Assembly: GCA_030037695.1 (NCBI GenBank)
Contig: JASHQF010000020.1
Span: 1-38,395 of the forward strand
Reading direction: 5' to 3'
Length of the DNA stretch: 38,395 nt
Source: Thermoplasmata archaeon
Lineage (GTDB): Archaea; Thermoplasmatota; Thermoplasmata; Lutacidiplasmatales; UBA184
The notes under the pieces are model-generated. The model searched no databases, was not told the DNA's origin, and saw nothing but the letters and a program-made list of their open reading frames with translations. Made by a program: the position numbers and the translations under genes. Numbering within the stretch: position 1 is the stretch's first letter; every line of letters starts with the position of its first letter. This document shows positions 26,451-34,724 of this stretch, piece by piece.

Positions 26451-27599
26451 TCACTCGGTCAGGTTCGTCGTGATGATCCGGTCGAACGAGGCCGGCTTCG
26501 GGGGCCATCCGTCGGTCATGTAGGCGCGGAACCCGTCCCGGGTCGTGTCGCGGAGCGCATCGTTCGTCCTGCGCTCGAAGCCGATCGTCGTCGAGTACCG
26601 TTCGGGGGGCGGGAGCCCGTGGATCGCCCCGTAGTGCGCGGGGAACACCTCCGTGTCGTCCGGCAAGCGCAGCAGTTTCTCCGTGAGGCTCGCCCAGAGG
26701 AGGTCGACGTCTCCCGTGCCGAGGTCCGCGCGTCCGCACGACCCCGGCAGGAGCGTGTCGCCGGTCAGCACGGCCCCGTCCGAGCGCAGGCTCAGGTGGT
26801 CGAGCGTGTGTCCCGGCGTCTCGAGGACGGTCAGCTCCGCGCGCCCGTAGGGGATCGCCTCGTCCTCCGAGAGGGTCCGGTGCGGGTACTGCGCCTCGGA
26901 CCGGGTCCCGACGTAGATCGGGGCGTCGGTGCGGAGATGGAGCCGGGCGTGGCCCGAGAGGTGGTCGGCATGCGTGTGCGTCTCCACGATCGCTGCGAGC
27001 CGCAGCCGCCGGCGTCGTAGGGCCTGAAGGTACGGCGCGACCTCCCGACCCGGGTCGACGATCACCGCCTCCCGGGACGAGCGGTCGTAGAGCAGGTACG
27101 CGAGACATCCGGTCGAGACGTTCGGGAACTGCTGGAGGACCCGTCCCACGGAAGGGTCGCTCGCGTACCGTGGGATCGTAGGGTCGACGAGTCGTGCGTA
27201 ATCGTCGATCCCACCGGAGAGGAGCGCCACCTCGCTGCGGCCGGCGCGGAGCAGCAGCTCCACCGCCCGGCGTGAGGTGCCGCCGTGATGGCAGTAGACG
27301 ACGATCGGGACGTCCCGCGGGAGCTCGGAGGCGCGGGCGGGCAGTTGCTCGAGGGGGATCCAGCGATCGTCCGGCAAACGCGCGATCGCTCGCTCGGGGC
27401 GGGGCCGGACGTCCAGCAGGGTGGGGGGCCGGCGCCCGCCTACCAGCGCGGCCAGCTCGGCACAGTCGATCTCCGGGACGAACGGCCCTTCGGCCGTGGG
27501 AAATCCGTGGGCCGGCATCCTGCGGCGATGCGAGCCGCCCGCGGGGCGGGAGGACCGAAGACGGGCCCCCTGGGGCAGGTTCGCCGTACTGCCGGTCAC
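26451..27599 (-). CDS. Rhodanese domain fused to MBL-fold persulfide dioxygenase-like domain
   Basis: Rhodanese loop 'VVYCHHGGTSRRA'; MBL 'ETHTHADHLSGH'; PDO-type 'LTGDTLLPGSCGRADLGTGD'. GTG start overlaps upstream stop (GTGA); alternative ATG at 27518. Confidence 0.88.
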   Translation of the reverse strand: MTGSTANLPQGARLRSSRPAGGSHRRRMPAHGFPTAEGPFVPEIDCAELAALVGGRRPPTLLDVRPRPERAIARLPDDRWIPLEQLPARASELPRDVPIVVYCHHGGTSRRAVELLLRAGRSEVALLSGGIDDYARLVDPTIPRYASDPSVGRVLQQFPNVSTGCLAYLLYDRSSREAVIVDPGREVAPYLQALRRRRLRLAAIVETHTHADHLSGHARLHLRTDAPIYVGTRSEAQYPHRTLSEDEAIPYGRAELTVLETPGHTLDHLSLRSDGAVLTGDTLLPGSCGRADLGTGDVDLLWASLTEKLLRLPDDTEVFPAHYGAIHGLPPPERYSTTIGFERRTNDALRDTTRDGFRAYMTDGWPPKPASFDRIITTNLTE

Positions 27600-28753
27600 T
27601 CGACCACCACCGGCACCGACTGGATCGCGTTGTTGCCGTACTGGAAGTCGTTGTCGTCGGCGCTCTCGGGCTGCACCTCACCTTGGGCATCGGCCGCCCG
27701 TGCCCGCACCACGGTCGGGCCGGGCCTCGCGGGGGACCAGCTGTACGACCAGTCGGACCAGTCGTACGGTCCCTCGCCCGGGACGAGCTCGGCCGCTCTC
27801 CACCCTTCTCCGACGTCCACGTCGACCCGCGTCACGGGAGATCCCCCGGACCAGGCTCGACCGTGGACGACCTGTCGCGGTGCCCGGGCGATGCGCTCGC
27901 CCGGCGTCGGCGTGACGATGATCGACTTCACGCGCAGACGCGTGACCGGGCGGGAGACCGCGCGGCCGTCCTGGAGTCGTCGGTAGACGTACCGGGACCG
28001 TTGGTAGTAGCCGCGGAACGGGGAGCGACGGACGGCGATCTGCGTGAGCCACTTCACCCACGCCATGCCGTACCAGCCCGGGACGACGAGCCGGACCGGG
28101 CCCCCGTGCTCCGGCCGGAGGGGCTCGCCGTTCATCCGAAGGGCGACCACCGCGGTGCCGCGGGCGGCCTCGGGCACGGAGAGGCTCCTCGCGAACGCGC
28201 GACGGCGGCCACCGACCTCACCCCGGTCGGCGCCCGAGAAGACGACCTCGCGGGCCGGGCCTCGAGGCGCGGCGTGGTCTAGCAACGTCGAGAGCCGGAC
28301 ACCCTCCCAGAGGGCGGCCCCGACCGCGCGATCGTCCCATCGGAGCTCCCCGTCGGCGGCCCGCGCGAACCGGGTGCGGCTGTTCCCCGCGCATTCGAGC
28401 GTCGCGGCGACGCGCGCCTGGGGGAGCTCCTCCAGCTCCTCGAGGGACCAGCGCCTGGGGTGCGCGACCGCTCCCCCGACCTCGAGGCGCCACGGGGTCG
28501 CAGGCTCGGCGGGCGTCGGGAAGTGGGACCGCACGAACAGCCCCTCGGCGGGGGTGCGGGCGGGGCCGAGCGCCGCGAGCGAGGTCGCCGCGTTCCCCGC
28601 GTCGACCCGAACGGGGGCGAGGGGGCCCTCGGGGGTCGGGATCGGTGCCCGGGGCCCGCGGACGGCCAGGGTCCCGCCCGCCGCCAGGTGGGGGCCCGAG
28701 CTGGGCGGGAACCTCCCGCGGCTCGGACGACGGGGCGGGCGCCGGTCGCTCAC
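27596..28753 (-). CDS. Sulfite oxidase-like molybdopterin-dependent oxidoreductase
   Basis: 'VAATLECAGNSRTRF' (Mo-ligand Cys), 'GGPVRLVVPGWYGMAWVKWLTQIAV', C-terminal dimerisation-like domain. GTG start VSDRRPP within GTGA overlap. Confidence 0.85.
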   Translation of the reverse strand: MSDRRPPRRPSRGRFPPSSGPHLAAGGTLAVRGPRAPIPTPEGPLAPVRVDAGNAATSLAALGPARTPAEGLFVRSHFPTPAEPATPWRLEVGGAVAHPRRWSLEELEELPQARVAATLECAGNSRTRFARAADGELRWDDRAVGAALWEGVRLSTLLDHAAPRGPAREVVFSGADRGEVGGRRRAFARSLSVPEAARGTAVVALRMNGEPLRPEHGGPVRLVVPGWYGMAWVKWLTQIAVRRSPFRGYYQRSRYVYRRLQDGRAVSRPVTRLRVKSIIVTPTPGERIARAPRQVVHGRAWSGGSPVTRVDVDVGEGWRAAELVPGEGPYDWSDWSYSWSPARPGPTVVRARAADAQGEVQPESADDNDFQYGNNAIQSVPVVVE

Positions 28754-29619
28754 GCGAGGCCACTTCCTCGCTCGATCGGAGTGCGGACCAGGTTCCCCCA
28801 CTCCGTCCAGGAGCCGTCGTAGTTGCGGACGTCCGGGTAGCCGAGCAGGTACCGGAGGACGAACCAGGTGTGGCTCGAACGCTCCCCGATCCGGCAGTAC
28901 GTGATCACGGGCGCGGACGAGGAGATCCCCTGGGCCCCGTAGAGATGCTCCAGCTCCTCGCGGGTCTTGAACGTCCCGTCGTCCTTCACGGCCTGGGCCC
29001 AGGGGATGTTCCTCGCTCCGGGGACGTGCCCGCCCCGCTGCGCGTGCTCCGTGGGGTACTCGGGCGGGGCGGTGAGCTCCCCGGAGAACTCCTTCGGGCC
29101 CCGGACGTCCACGAGGTGGACCTTCCGTTCCTGGACCTTCGGCAAGGCCGCGCGCACGTCGTCGAGGAACGCCCGGAGCTTCGCGTCCGCCGGCGTCCCT
29201 TCGAACGTCCCCCGGGCGGGGCGCGGAACCTCCTTCGTGAGCGGCCGATCCTCGGCGATCCACTTCTTCCGGCCGCCGTTCAGCAGCTTCACGTTCTTCG
29301 CCCCGTAGAGCGCGAGCACCCAGTAGGCGAACGCGGCGAACCAGTTGTTGAAGTCTCCGTAGAGCACGATCGTCGTCGTCGGCGAGATGCCGGACCGCCG
29401 GAGCAGCTCGGTGAGGGCCTCCTGGGAGAGGATGTCCCGCCGCACCGGGTCGTTCACATCCTTGCGCCAGTCGATCAGGACGGCCCCGGGGATGTGGCCG
29501 AACTCGTAGTTCGCGGTCGGGTCGTAATCGACCTCGGCGACGCGCACGTTCGGGTCGGTGAGGTGCGCGGCGACCCAGTCGGTCTCTGCCAGCGTCTCGG
29601 GGTGGGCGTAGGCTGCCAT
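28750..29619 (-). CDS. Thiosulfate/3-mercaptopyruvate sulfurtransferase (tandem rhodanese)
   Basis: 'DWVAAHLTDPNVRVAEVDYD..', active loop 'VITYCRIGERSSHTWFVLRYLLGYPDVRNYDGSWTEWG'. ATTTAAG ~25-30 nt upstream. Confidence 0.92.
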   Translation of the reverse strand: MAAYAHPETLAETDWVAAHLTDPNVRVAEVDYDPTANYEFGHIPGAVLIDWRKDVNDPVRRDILSQEALTELLRRSGISPTTTIVLYGDFNNWFAAFAYWVLALYGAKNVKLLNGGRKKWIAEDRPLTKEVPRPARGTFEGTPADAKLRAFLDDVRAALPKVQERKVHLVDVRGPKEFSGELTAPPEYPTEHAQRGGHVPGARNIPWAQAVKDDGTFKTREELEHLYGAQGISSSAPVITYCRIGERSSHTWFVLRYLLGYPDVRNYDGSWTEWGNLVRTPIERGSGLA

Positions 29620-29856
29620 GATCCTACGGGGCCGCGCTGGCTCTTAAATCCGGTCTATCGGTCCGTAAGAGCCTGAAGGTATTCCACGCCCGGTGCACCG
29701 CTCGGGTCCGCCCGCCAAGACGGTGGTTTCGAGGAGGATCGGGGCCGGTCCCGTCTCGGGCCCGTTCCGGATAGAGCTAGGTATTTATTGTCCGAGCTCC
29801 GACCCTGGAGGTCGACCGGCGTTCGGTGTCCCCGGCGCGGCGCAGACCCGTTGCTC

Positions 29857-30411
29857 TCAGCTTTGCGTCGGAGGAGGCGCGGCCGCCTTCGGTCGGGCCG
29901 TCCGGCGCCGCGGGGGCTTCTTCGCCTCCGTGCCCGGCTCCGCATCGGACGTGAGCCCGCCCTCCGCGGCAGGGGCCGGTCCGGCGGCTCCGGGGGTAGG
30001 GGGGGCCGGTGGGTTCGGAGCGGGCGGCGGCATCGAGGGAGCGCTCGGATCGGCCGGCCTCGGGGGGGAGGGCGGGGCGATCGGCGGCGGCGCGGACGGA
30101 GCCAGGGGCGGACTGCTCGGCGTCGGGGCGGGTGCCGGGCTGGTCACGGGTTTCGTCGCAGGCGCCCCGGGGCGGGGCGGGATCGGAACGAACTCGCCCG
30201 GACGCCACGTATGGGGCTGACGCAGGATCGTAGGGTCCTTGAGGAACAGGTCCGCGTGCCCGCAGCTTCGGCAGATCCGGGTCCCGAGCGAGAGCTCCCC
30301 GCCGGCCCGCAGCGAAAGGCTGCCCCGGCCGATCGAGCCGGTTTTCAGATTGTTGACCCAGACGAACTCGCCCGCGCCGCAGTTCGAGCAGACCGGTACC
30401 ACCGACGCCAC
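29857..30411 (-). CDS. Four-cysteine zinc-ribbon protein with long Pro/Ala-rich basic tail
   Basis: 'VCSNCGAGEFVWVNNLKTG..ICRSCGHADLFLKD', then PAPAPTPSSPP..PPRRRTARPKAAAPPP. GTG 30411 chosen because CTTTAT lies ~28 nt upstream; the ORF extends to 30504. Confidence 0.7.
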   Translation of the reverse strand: MASVVPVCSNCGAGEFVWVNNLKTGSIGRGSLSLRAGGELSLGTRICRSCGHADLFLKDPTILRQPHTWRPGEFVPIPPRPGAPATKPVTSPAPAPTPSSPPLAPSAPPPIAPPSPPRPADPSAPSMPPPAPNPPAPPTPGAAGPAPAAEGGLTSDAEPGTEAKKPPRRRTARPKAAAPPPTQS

Positions 30412-30518
30412 CTGCGGGTCGGTAGGGTCCGTCGACTGGATAAAGTTCCCGCGGGGGCCCGGGGCCGCGGGCAACTCCCTTGTAATCCCAGGGATTCCGG
30501 GCACCGGGGGTACCGAGC

Positions 30519-30977
30519 GTGCCGTTCGCCACGATCGCGGTCGCGATCGACGGCTCCGACACCGCCCGCGCCGCGCTCGCGGAGGCGATCGTGATCGCCC
30601 GCGCGTTCAGCTCGGCGGTGAGCGTGCTCGCGGTCGCGCCGTTCGCGCCGGTCTACGTCGCCCCGAACGAGCCGTTCGTCGTCCCGCCGATCCCGGAGAG
30701 TCCGGCGCCGAAGTACCGGGAGATGGTCGACGCCGCGGTCCGCGAGGTCCAGGGCGCCGGCGTGGCGCCGGTGACCGGCACCTGCCTGGAAGGGGTCGTG
30801 GTCGACGAGCTGCTCGCCTGGCTCGACGCCCACCCGACCGACCTGCTCGTCGTCGGCTCGCGCGGGCTCTCCACCGCCCAGCGGTTCCTGCTGGGGAGCG
30901 TGTCGACCGGGCTCGTCACGCGGGCGCCGTGCCCGGTGCTCGTCGTCCGCCCGAGGCCTACGAAGCCGACGGCGTGA
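30519..30977 (+). CDS. Universal stress protein (UspA family)
   Basis: 'ATIAVAIDGSDTARAALAEAIVIARAF..DLLVVGSRGLSTAQRFLLGSVSTGLVTRAPCPVLVVRP'. Confidence 0.93.
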   Translation: MPFATIAVAIDGSDTARAALAEAIVIARAFSSAVSVLAVAPFAPVYVAPNEPFVVPPIPESPAPKYREMVDAAVREVQGAGVAPVTGTCLEGVVVDELLAWLDAHPTDLLVVGSRGLSTAQRFLLGSVSTGLVTRAPCPVLVVRPRPTKPTA

Positions 30978-31464
30978 CGTAGAGGCGCGTCGGCACCGGC
31001 AGTTTGTGGGCGGCGCCCCGCAGGGCCTCCTTCGCCACTCCGATCCGTGCCTCGGTCGTGTAGACGGTGAGGATCTCCGCGCCGATCGGGGCCCGGACCG
31101 CGTGGCCCACGGCCTTGCCGAAGGCGCGCCGCATCCCGTCGGAGATACGGTCCGCGCCGGCGCCCATCGCCATCTTGTGCTCGCGCAGGATCTGGTGCGG
31201 GAACCGCCGGACCTTGAGGTGGAACTCGTTCGGTGCGCCGCGCTCCAGGATCCGTACGGCCTTGATCCGTGCGGCCTCGAGGGCGATGTCGCGGATCTGG
31301 CCGGCCTCCTCCGTGCCCAGCGTGAGCGTCCAGGGGAACTTCGCCGTCAGGTTCCCCGTGTCGAACTGCGTGACACGGACCGTCGGGATACCCCCCATGT
31401 ACTCCTGCCGGGTGTACACCTGCCCCTCGATCTTGCGGTACATCCGGGCCGGCTTGCGCGTCAT
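30958..31464 (-). CDS. rpl10e: Ribosomal protein L10e (uL16), archaeal type
   Basis: 'MTRKPARMYRKIEGQVYTRQEYMGGIPTVRVTQFDTGN..RRFPHQILREHKMAMGAGADRISDGMRRAFGKAVGHA'. Confidence 0.95.
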   Translation of the reverse strand: MTRKPARMYRKIEGQVYTRQEYMGGIPTVRVTQFDTGNLTAKFPWTLTLGTEEAGQIRDIALEAARIKAVRILERGAPNEFHLKVRRFPHQILREHKMAMGAGADRISDGMRRAFGKAVGHAVRAPIGAEILTVYTTEARIGVAKEALRGAAHKLPVPTRLYVTPSAS

Positions 31465-31491
31465 GGGGCGCGGGCGAGACCCCCTTGCCCT

Positions 31492-32463
31492 CTAAAGAGT
31501 TGCCGTCGCGCGCCGGGCTCCGGCGGTCTCCCCCGGGCGGCGGACGGGGCCCCGGGAGCCCGGCCCGAGGCGGGCGACGTGGGCGCCGCGGCCGCCCACC
31601 GTGGTCTCGAAGAAACAGATGCGGGCCGACCGGAGCCACCGGGTCCCGGCCGCCCAGGCCGCCTCGCGCTCGGCGACCGCGACGAAGCTCTCGCCGAACA
31701 TCGCCTGCGCGGCGACGAGGCCGCTCGCCCTCAGCCGTGCGAGCGTGGCCCGCAAGCGGGGCGAGGCGAGGCCTACCCGATCGGTGAACCGTCCTGAGCG
31801 TCGGACGAGCTCGAGGAGGTCCGGCGGGCCGCGCAACGTGAGGAGGCGGGCGGCCTCCCGTCGGAGACGGGCGAGCGTCCGCGCGCTGCCGAGGAGTCGC
31901 GACGTGGGGACGGGGGGCCCGACGACCCCGACCAGCACCCTGCCGCTCGCGCGGCGACGGACGACGCTCCCGTGAGGGGGGAGGCCCGGACGGGTGCGAG
32001 CTTCGAGCCCCGCCCCGAGGATCGCCGCGACCCCTCCGAGACCTCCGCCGCCGTAGAGATCGGCGAGGTGGGCGATCTCGATCGCCCGGGCCCGGGGCCG
32101 GCGTAGCAGGTGCGCGACCGCGAGGGCGGTGGCGAGCGCTCCGGCGGCGCTCGTCCCGAACCCCTGGCCGATCGGGACGTCGTGCCGTAGTCGCACGCGC
32201 AGCGTACCGCGCGCGCTCCCCCGGAGGCGTCGCGCCACCTCCTCGGAGATCCGCAGCCGACGCCCGTCCTCGCCGCGCACGGAGAGGAGGGAGCGGTCGC
32301 CCGGGGACCAGGTGGCGTCGGCGGTGACGCCCAGGGCGAGGACGATCCCGATCCCCCTCGAGCCGCGGGCCCGGGGATCGCGCGCCCCGGTCTCGGGCCG
32401 GACGATGCCCGTGACGTGGGCCGGCGCGAACGCCACCGCATGCCGCGCCCGGGCCCCGCCCAC
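31492..32463 (-). CDS. Archaeal pantoate kinase (GHMP family)
   Basis: 'AFAPAHVTGIVRP..GSRGIGIVLALGVTADA..DVPIGQGFGTSAAGALATALAVAHLL'. Confidence 0.85.
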   Translation of the reverse strand: MGGARARHAVAFAPAHVTGIVRPETGARDPRARGSRGIGIVLALGVTADATWSPGDRSLLSVRGEDGRRLRISEEVARRLRGSARGTLRVRLRHDVPIGQGFGTSAAGALATALAVAHLLRRPRARAIEIAHLADLYGGGGLGGVAAILGAGLEARTRPGLPPHGSVVRRRASGRVLVGVVGPPVPTSRLLGSARTLARLRREAARLLTLRGPPDLLELVRRSGRFTDRVGLASPRLRATLARLRASGLVAAQAMFGESFVAVAEREAAWAAGTRWLRSARICFFETTVGGRGAHVARLGPGSRGPVRRPGETAGARRATATL

Positions 32464-32493
32464 CGCCGCCCCGGCGGCCGCGGACGTTCACTA

Positions 32494-32501
32494 CTTATAA
32501 G
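32494..32501. promoter_or_regulatory. Palindromic TATA element CTTATAAG between divergent pantoate kinase and PAN genes
   Basis: Perfect 8-bp palindrome in a 93-bp divergent intergenic region. Confidence 0.6.
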
Positions 32502-32556
32502 CCGCCTCGCCTAGTACGGTCGCGGAGATCGACGTGGCAGGGGGCCGGGGGCGTCG

Positions 32557-33762
32557 ATGAGCGATTCGGAGACGCCGCCGGCGACCCACGAGACGTTCGA
32601 CCGGGTCAACTTCCTCGAGCTTCGCAACACCCAGCTCGCCGAGGCGATCAAGCGCGTCGAGAGCGAGCGCCACTACATGGAGGCGGAGATCCTGCGCCTC
32701 CAGCGCGAGGTGAAGCGCCTCAAGACGGAGCTCGACCGGCTCCGCTATCCCCCGCTGATCGTCGGGAGCGTCCGCGACGTCCTCACCGACGGACGCGTCG
32801 TCGTGAAGTCGTCGACCGGGCCGGACTTCGTCGTCAACGCCGCCGAGACCGTCGAGCACGGCAAGATCACCGTGGGAAGCCGCGTCGCGCTCAACAAGCA
32901 GACCCTCGCGGTCATGGGCGTCCTCCCGGCGTCGCTCGACCCGCTCGTCACGGCGAGCGAGATCGTCGACAAGCCGTCCGTCACGTACCAGGACATCGGG
33001 GGGCTGCCGGATCAGATCCGGGAGATCCGCGAGGCGGTGGAGTACCCGCTCCTGCGGGCGGAGCTGTACAAGAAGGTGGGCGTCGATCCGCCGAAGGGGG
33101 TCCTGCTCATCGGCTCCCCCGGGACGGGAAAGACGATGATCGCGAAGGCGGTCGCGCACCACACGAACGCGACGTTCGTGCGGCTCGTCGGCAGCGAGCT
33201 CGTCCAGAAGTACATCGGCGAGGGGGCGCGGCTCGTCCGCGAGCTGTTCCAGCTCGCGCGCGAGAAGGCGCCGACGATCATCTTCATCGACGAGGTCGAC
33301 TCGATCGGCGCGAAGCGCCTCGAGGTGGCGACGAGCGGCGACCGCGAGGTCCAGCGGACGCTGATGCAGCTGCTCGCGGAGATGGACGGCTTCGAGCCGC
33401 TCGCGAACGTGAAGATCATCGCGGCGACGAACCGACCCGACATCCTGGACGACGCACTCCTGCGACCGGGCCGGTTCGACCGGATCATCGAGGTGCCGGT
33501 CCCGTCGTTCACGGGTCGGGTCGAGATCTTCAAGATCCATACCCGCGGGATGGCCCTCCGCGAACCGATCGATTTCGAGACCCTCGCGGGCCGGTGCGGC
33601 GAGGCGACCGGCGCCGACATCCGGGCGATCTGCACCGAGGCGGGGATGTGGGCGATCCGCGAGGAGCGCGACAGCGTGACGACGGCGGACTTCGAGCGCG
33701 CGATCGAGAAGGTCGTGGGCGAGGAAGAGCTCCGGAAGGAGTCCGTCACGATGTTCGCCTGA
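32557..33762 (+). CDS. pan: Proteasome-activating nucleotidase (PAN)
   Basis: Coiled-coil N-terminus, OB segment, 'GSPGTGKTMIAKAVAH', 'IIFIDEVDSIGAKR', 'ALLRPGRFDRIIEVPVP'; C-terminal HbYX-like ending '..VTMFA' (M-F-A, i.e. hydrophobic-aromatic-X). Confidence 0.95.
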   Translation: MSDSETPPATHETFDRVNFLELRNTQLAEAIKRVESERHYMEAEILRLQREVKRLKTELDRLRYPPLIVGSVRDVLTDGRVVVKSSTGPDFVVNAAETVEHGKITVGSRVALNKQTLAVMGVLPASLDPLVTASEIVDKPSVTYQDIGGLPDQIREIREAVEYPLLRAELYKKVGVDPPKGVLLIGSPGTGKTMIAKAVAHHTNATFVRLVGSELVQKYIGEGARLVRELFQLAREKAPTIIFIDEVDSIGAKRLEVATSGDREVQRTLMQLLAEMDGFEPLANVKIIAATNRPDILDDALLRPGRFDRIIEVPVPSFTGRVEIFKIHTRGMALREPIDFETLAGRCGEATGADIRAICTEAGMWAIREERDSVTTADFERAIEKVVGEEELRKESVTMFA

Positions 33763-33776
33763 CGCCCGCGCGGGGT

Positions 33777-34724
33777 TCAGGCGGGCGCGATCGCGCCGAG
33801 GCCGAGCCGCCCCAGGATCCGAGGCCCGCTCGCGACGGAGAGGTCGAACAGGTAGGCGGGGGACCCGGGTCGCGCCGCGACCGGTCGGTCCGCCACGACC
33901 GCCCCCTCGGCCGGGAGGAGGTGATCGACGATCGCCGGAACGATCTGCAGCCCGACCGCGACCTGGAGCTGGGCGCCGGGGCCCGCGTCGCCCCGGTAGT
34001 ATCGGCAGCGGGTGAACGTCCCGGTGAGACGCTGCCCGGGCTCGAAGCTCCCCTCGGGAGCGAGGACCTCGCCGCGGCTGACCTCGTCCGCGTCGACCCC
34101 CTTCAGGGCGACCCCCACGCGCTCCCCGCACGTCGCGTCGGTCCGATCGACGTCGTGGACCTGGATCGAGCGGACCTCCACGGTCTTCGGTCCGGGCCAC
34201 AGGCGGAGCCGGTCGTGGGCCCGGAGGGTGCCGCGTCGGACCACGCCGAGCGCGACCGTGCCGACCCCCTTGACCGGGAAGACGTGGTCGATCGGGACCT
34301 CGACCGGTCCCTCCACCTGGGCCGCCGCGAGCGTGTCGAGATGGGCGCGGAGCCGCAGCGGGTCGAGCGGGAGCGCCGTCGTCCCCTCGAGCCGCGTGCC
34401 CTTGAGCACCCGGGCGAGGTCCGCCTCGCCCACCGCCGGACCCGCGACGACCGTCGTCGGCACGCTCGCGAGATCGACGACCGCGATCGTCTCGGCGATC
34501 GGGCGCGAGAGCTCCTCGACCACGAGGAGCGCCCCGTCGGCCATCCCGAGGGCGACCGCGAGGGGGGCGATCTTCTCGGGGAACTGCGTCGGGGCGACCA
34601 GGGTGACGGCCCGATCGCCGTGCACGTCGTGGTAGAGCGTGACGTCCGAGACGGTCCCCTTCTTGCCGAGCTCGCCCGCGATCGCGGTCCCCCCGACGAT
34701 CGCGAGCGTGAGCGCCGCCGTCAT
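33777..34724 (-). CDS. Degenerate EF-Tu/SelB-like protein lacking the canonical P-loop
   Basis: 'LAIVGGTAIAGELGKKGTVSDVTLYHD' replaces GHVDHGKT; EF-Tu domain-2-like 'VPIDHVFPVKGVGTVALGVVRRGTLRAHDRLRLWPG'. Confidence 0.8.
   Translation of the reverse strand: MTAALTLAIVGGTAIAGELGKKGTVSDVTLYHDVHGDRAVTLVAPTQFPEKIAPLAVALGMADGALLVVEELSRPIAETIAVVDLASVPTTVVAGPAVGEADLARVLKGTRLEGTTALPLDPLRLRAHLDTLAAAQVEGPVEVPIDHVFPVKGVGTVALGVVRRGTLRAHDRLRLWPGPKTVEVRSIQVHDVDRTDATCGERVGVALKGVDADEVSRGEVLAPEGSFEPGQRLTGTFTRCRYYRGDAGPGAQLQVAVGLQIVPAIVDHLLPAEGAVVADRPVAARPGSPAYLFDLSVASGPRILGRLGLGAIAPA

Noticed and set aside
30653-34200. Long minus-strand ORFs (612 aa and 569 aa) over USP, L10e, pantoate kinase and PAN
   Set aside because: Out-of-frame or antisense to recognisable core genes.
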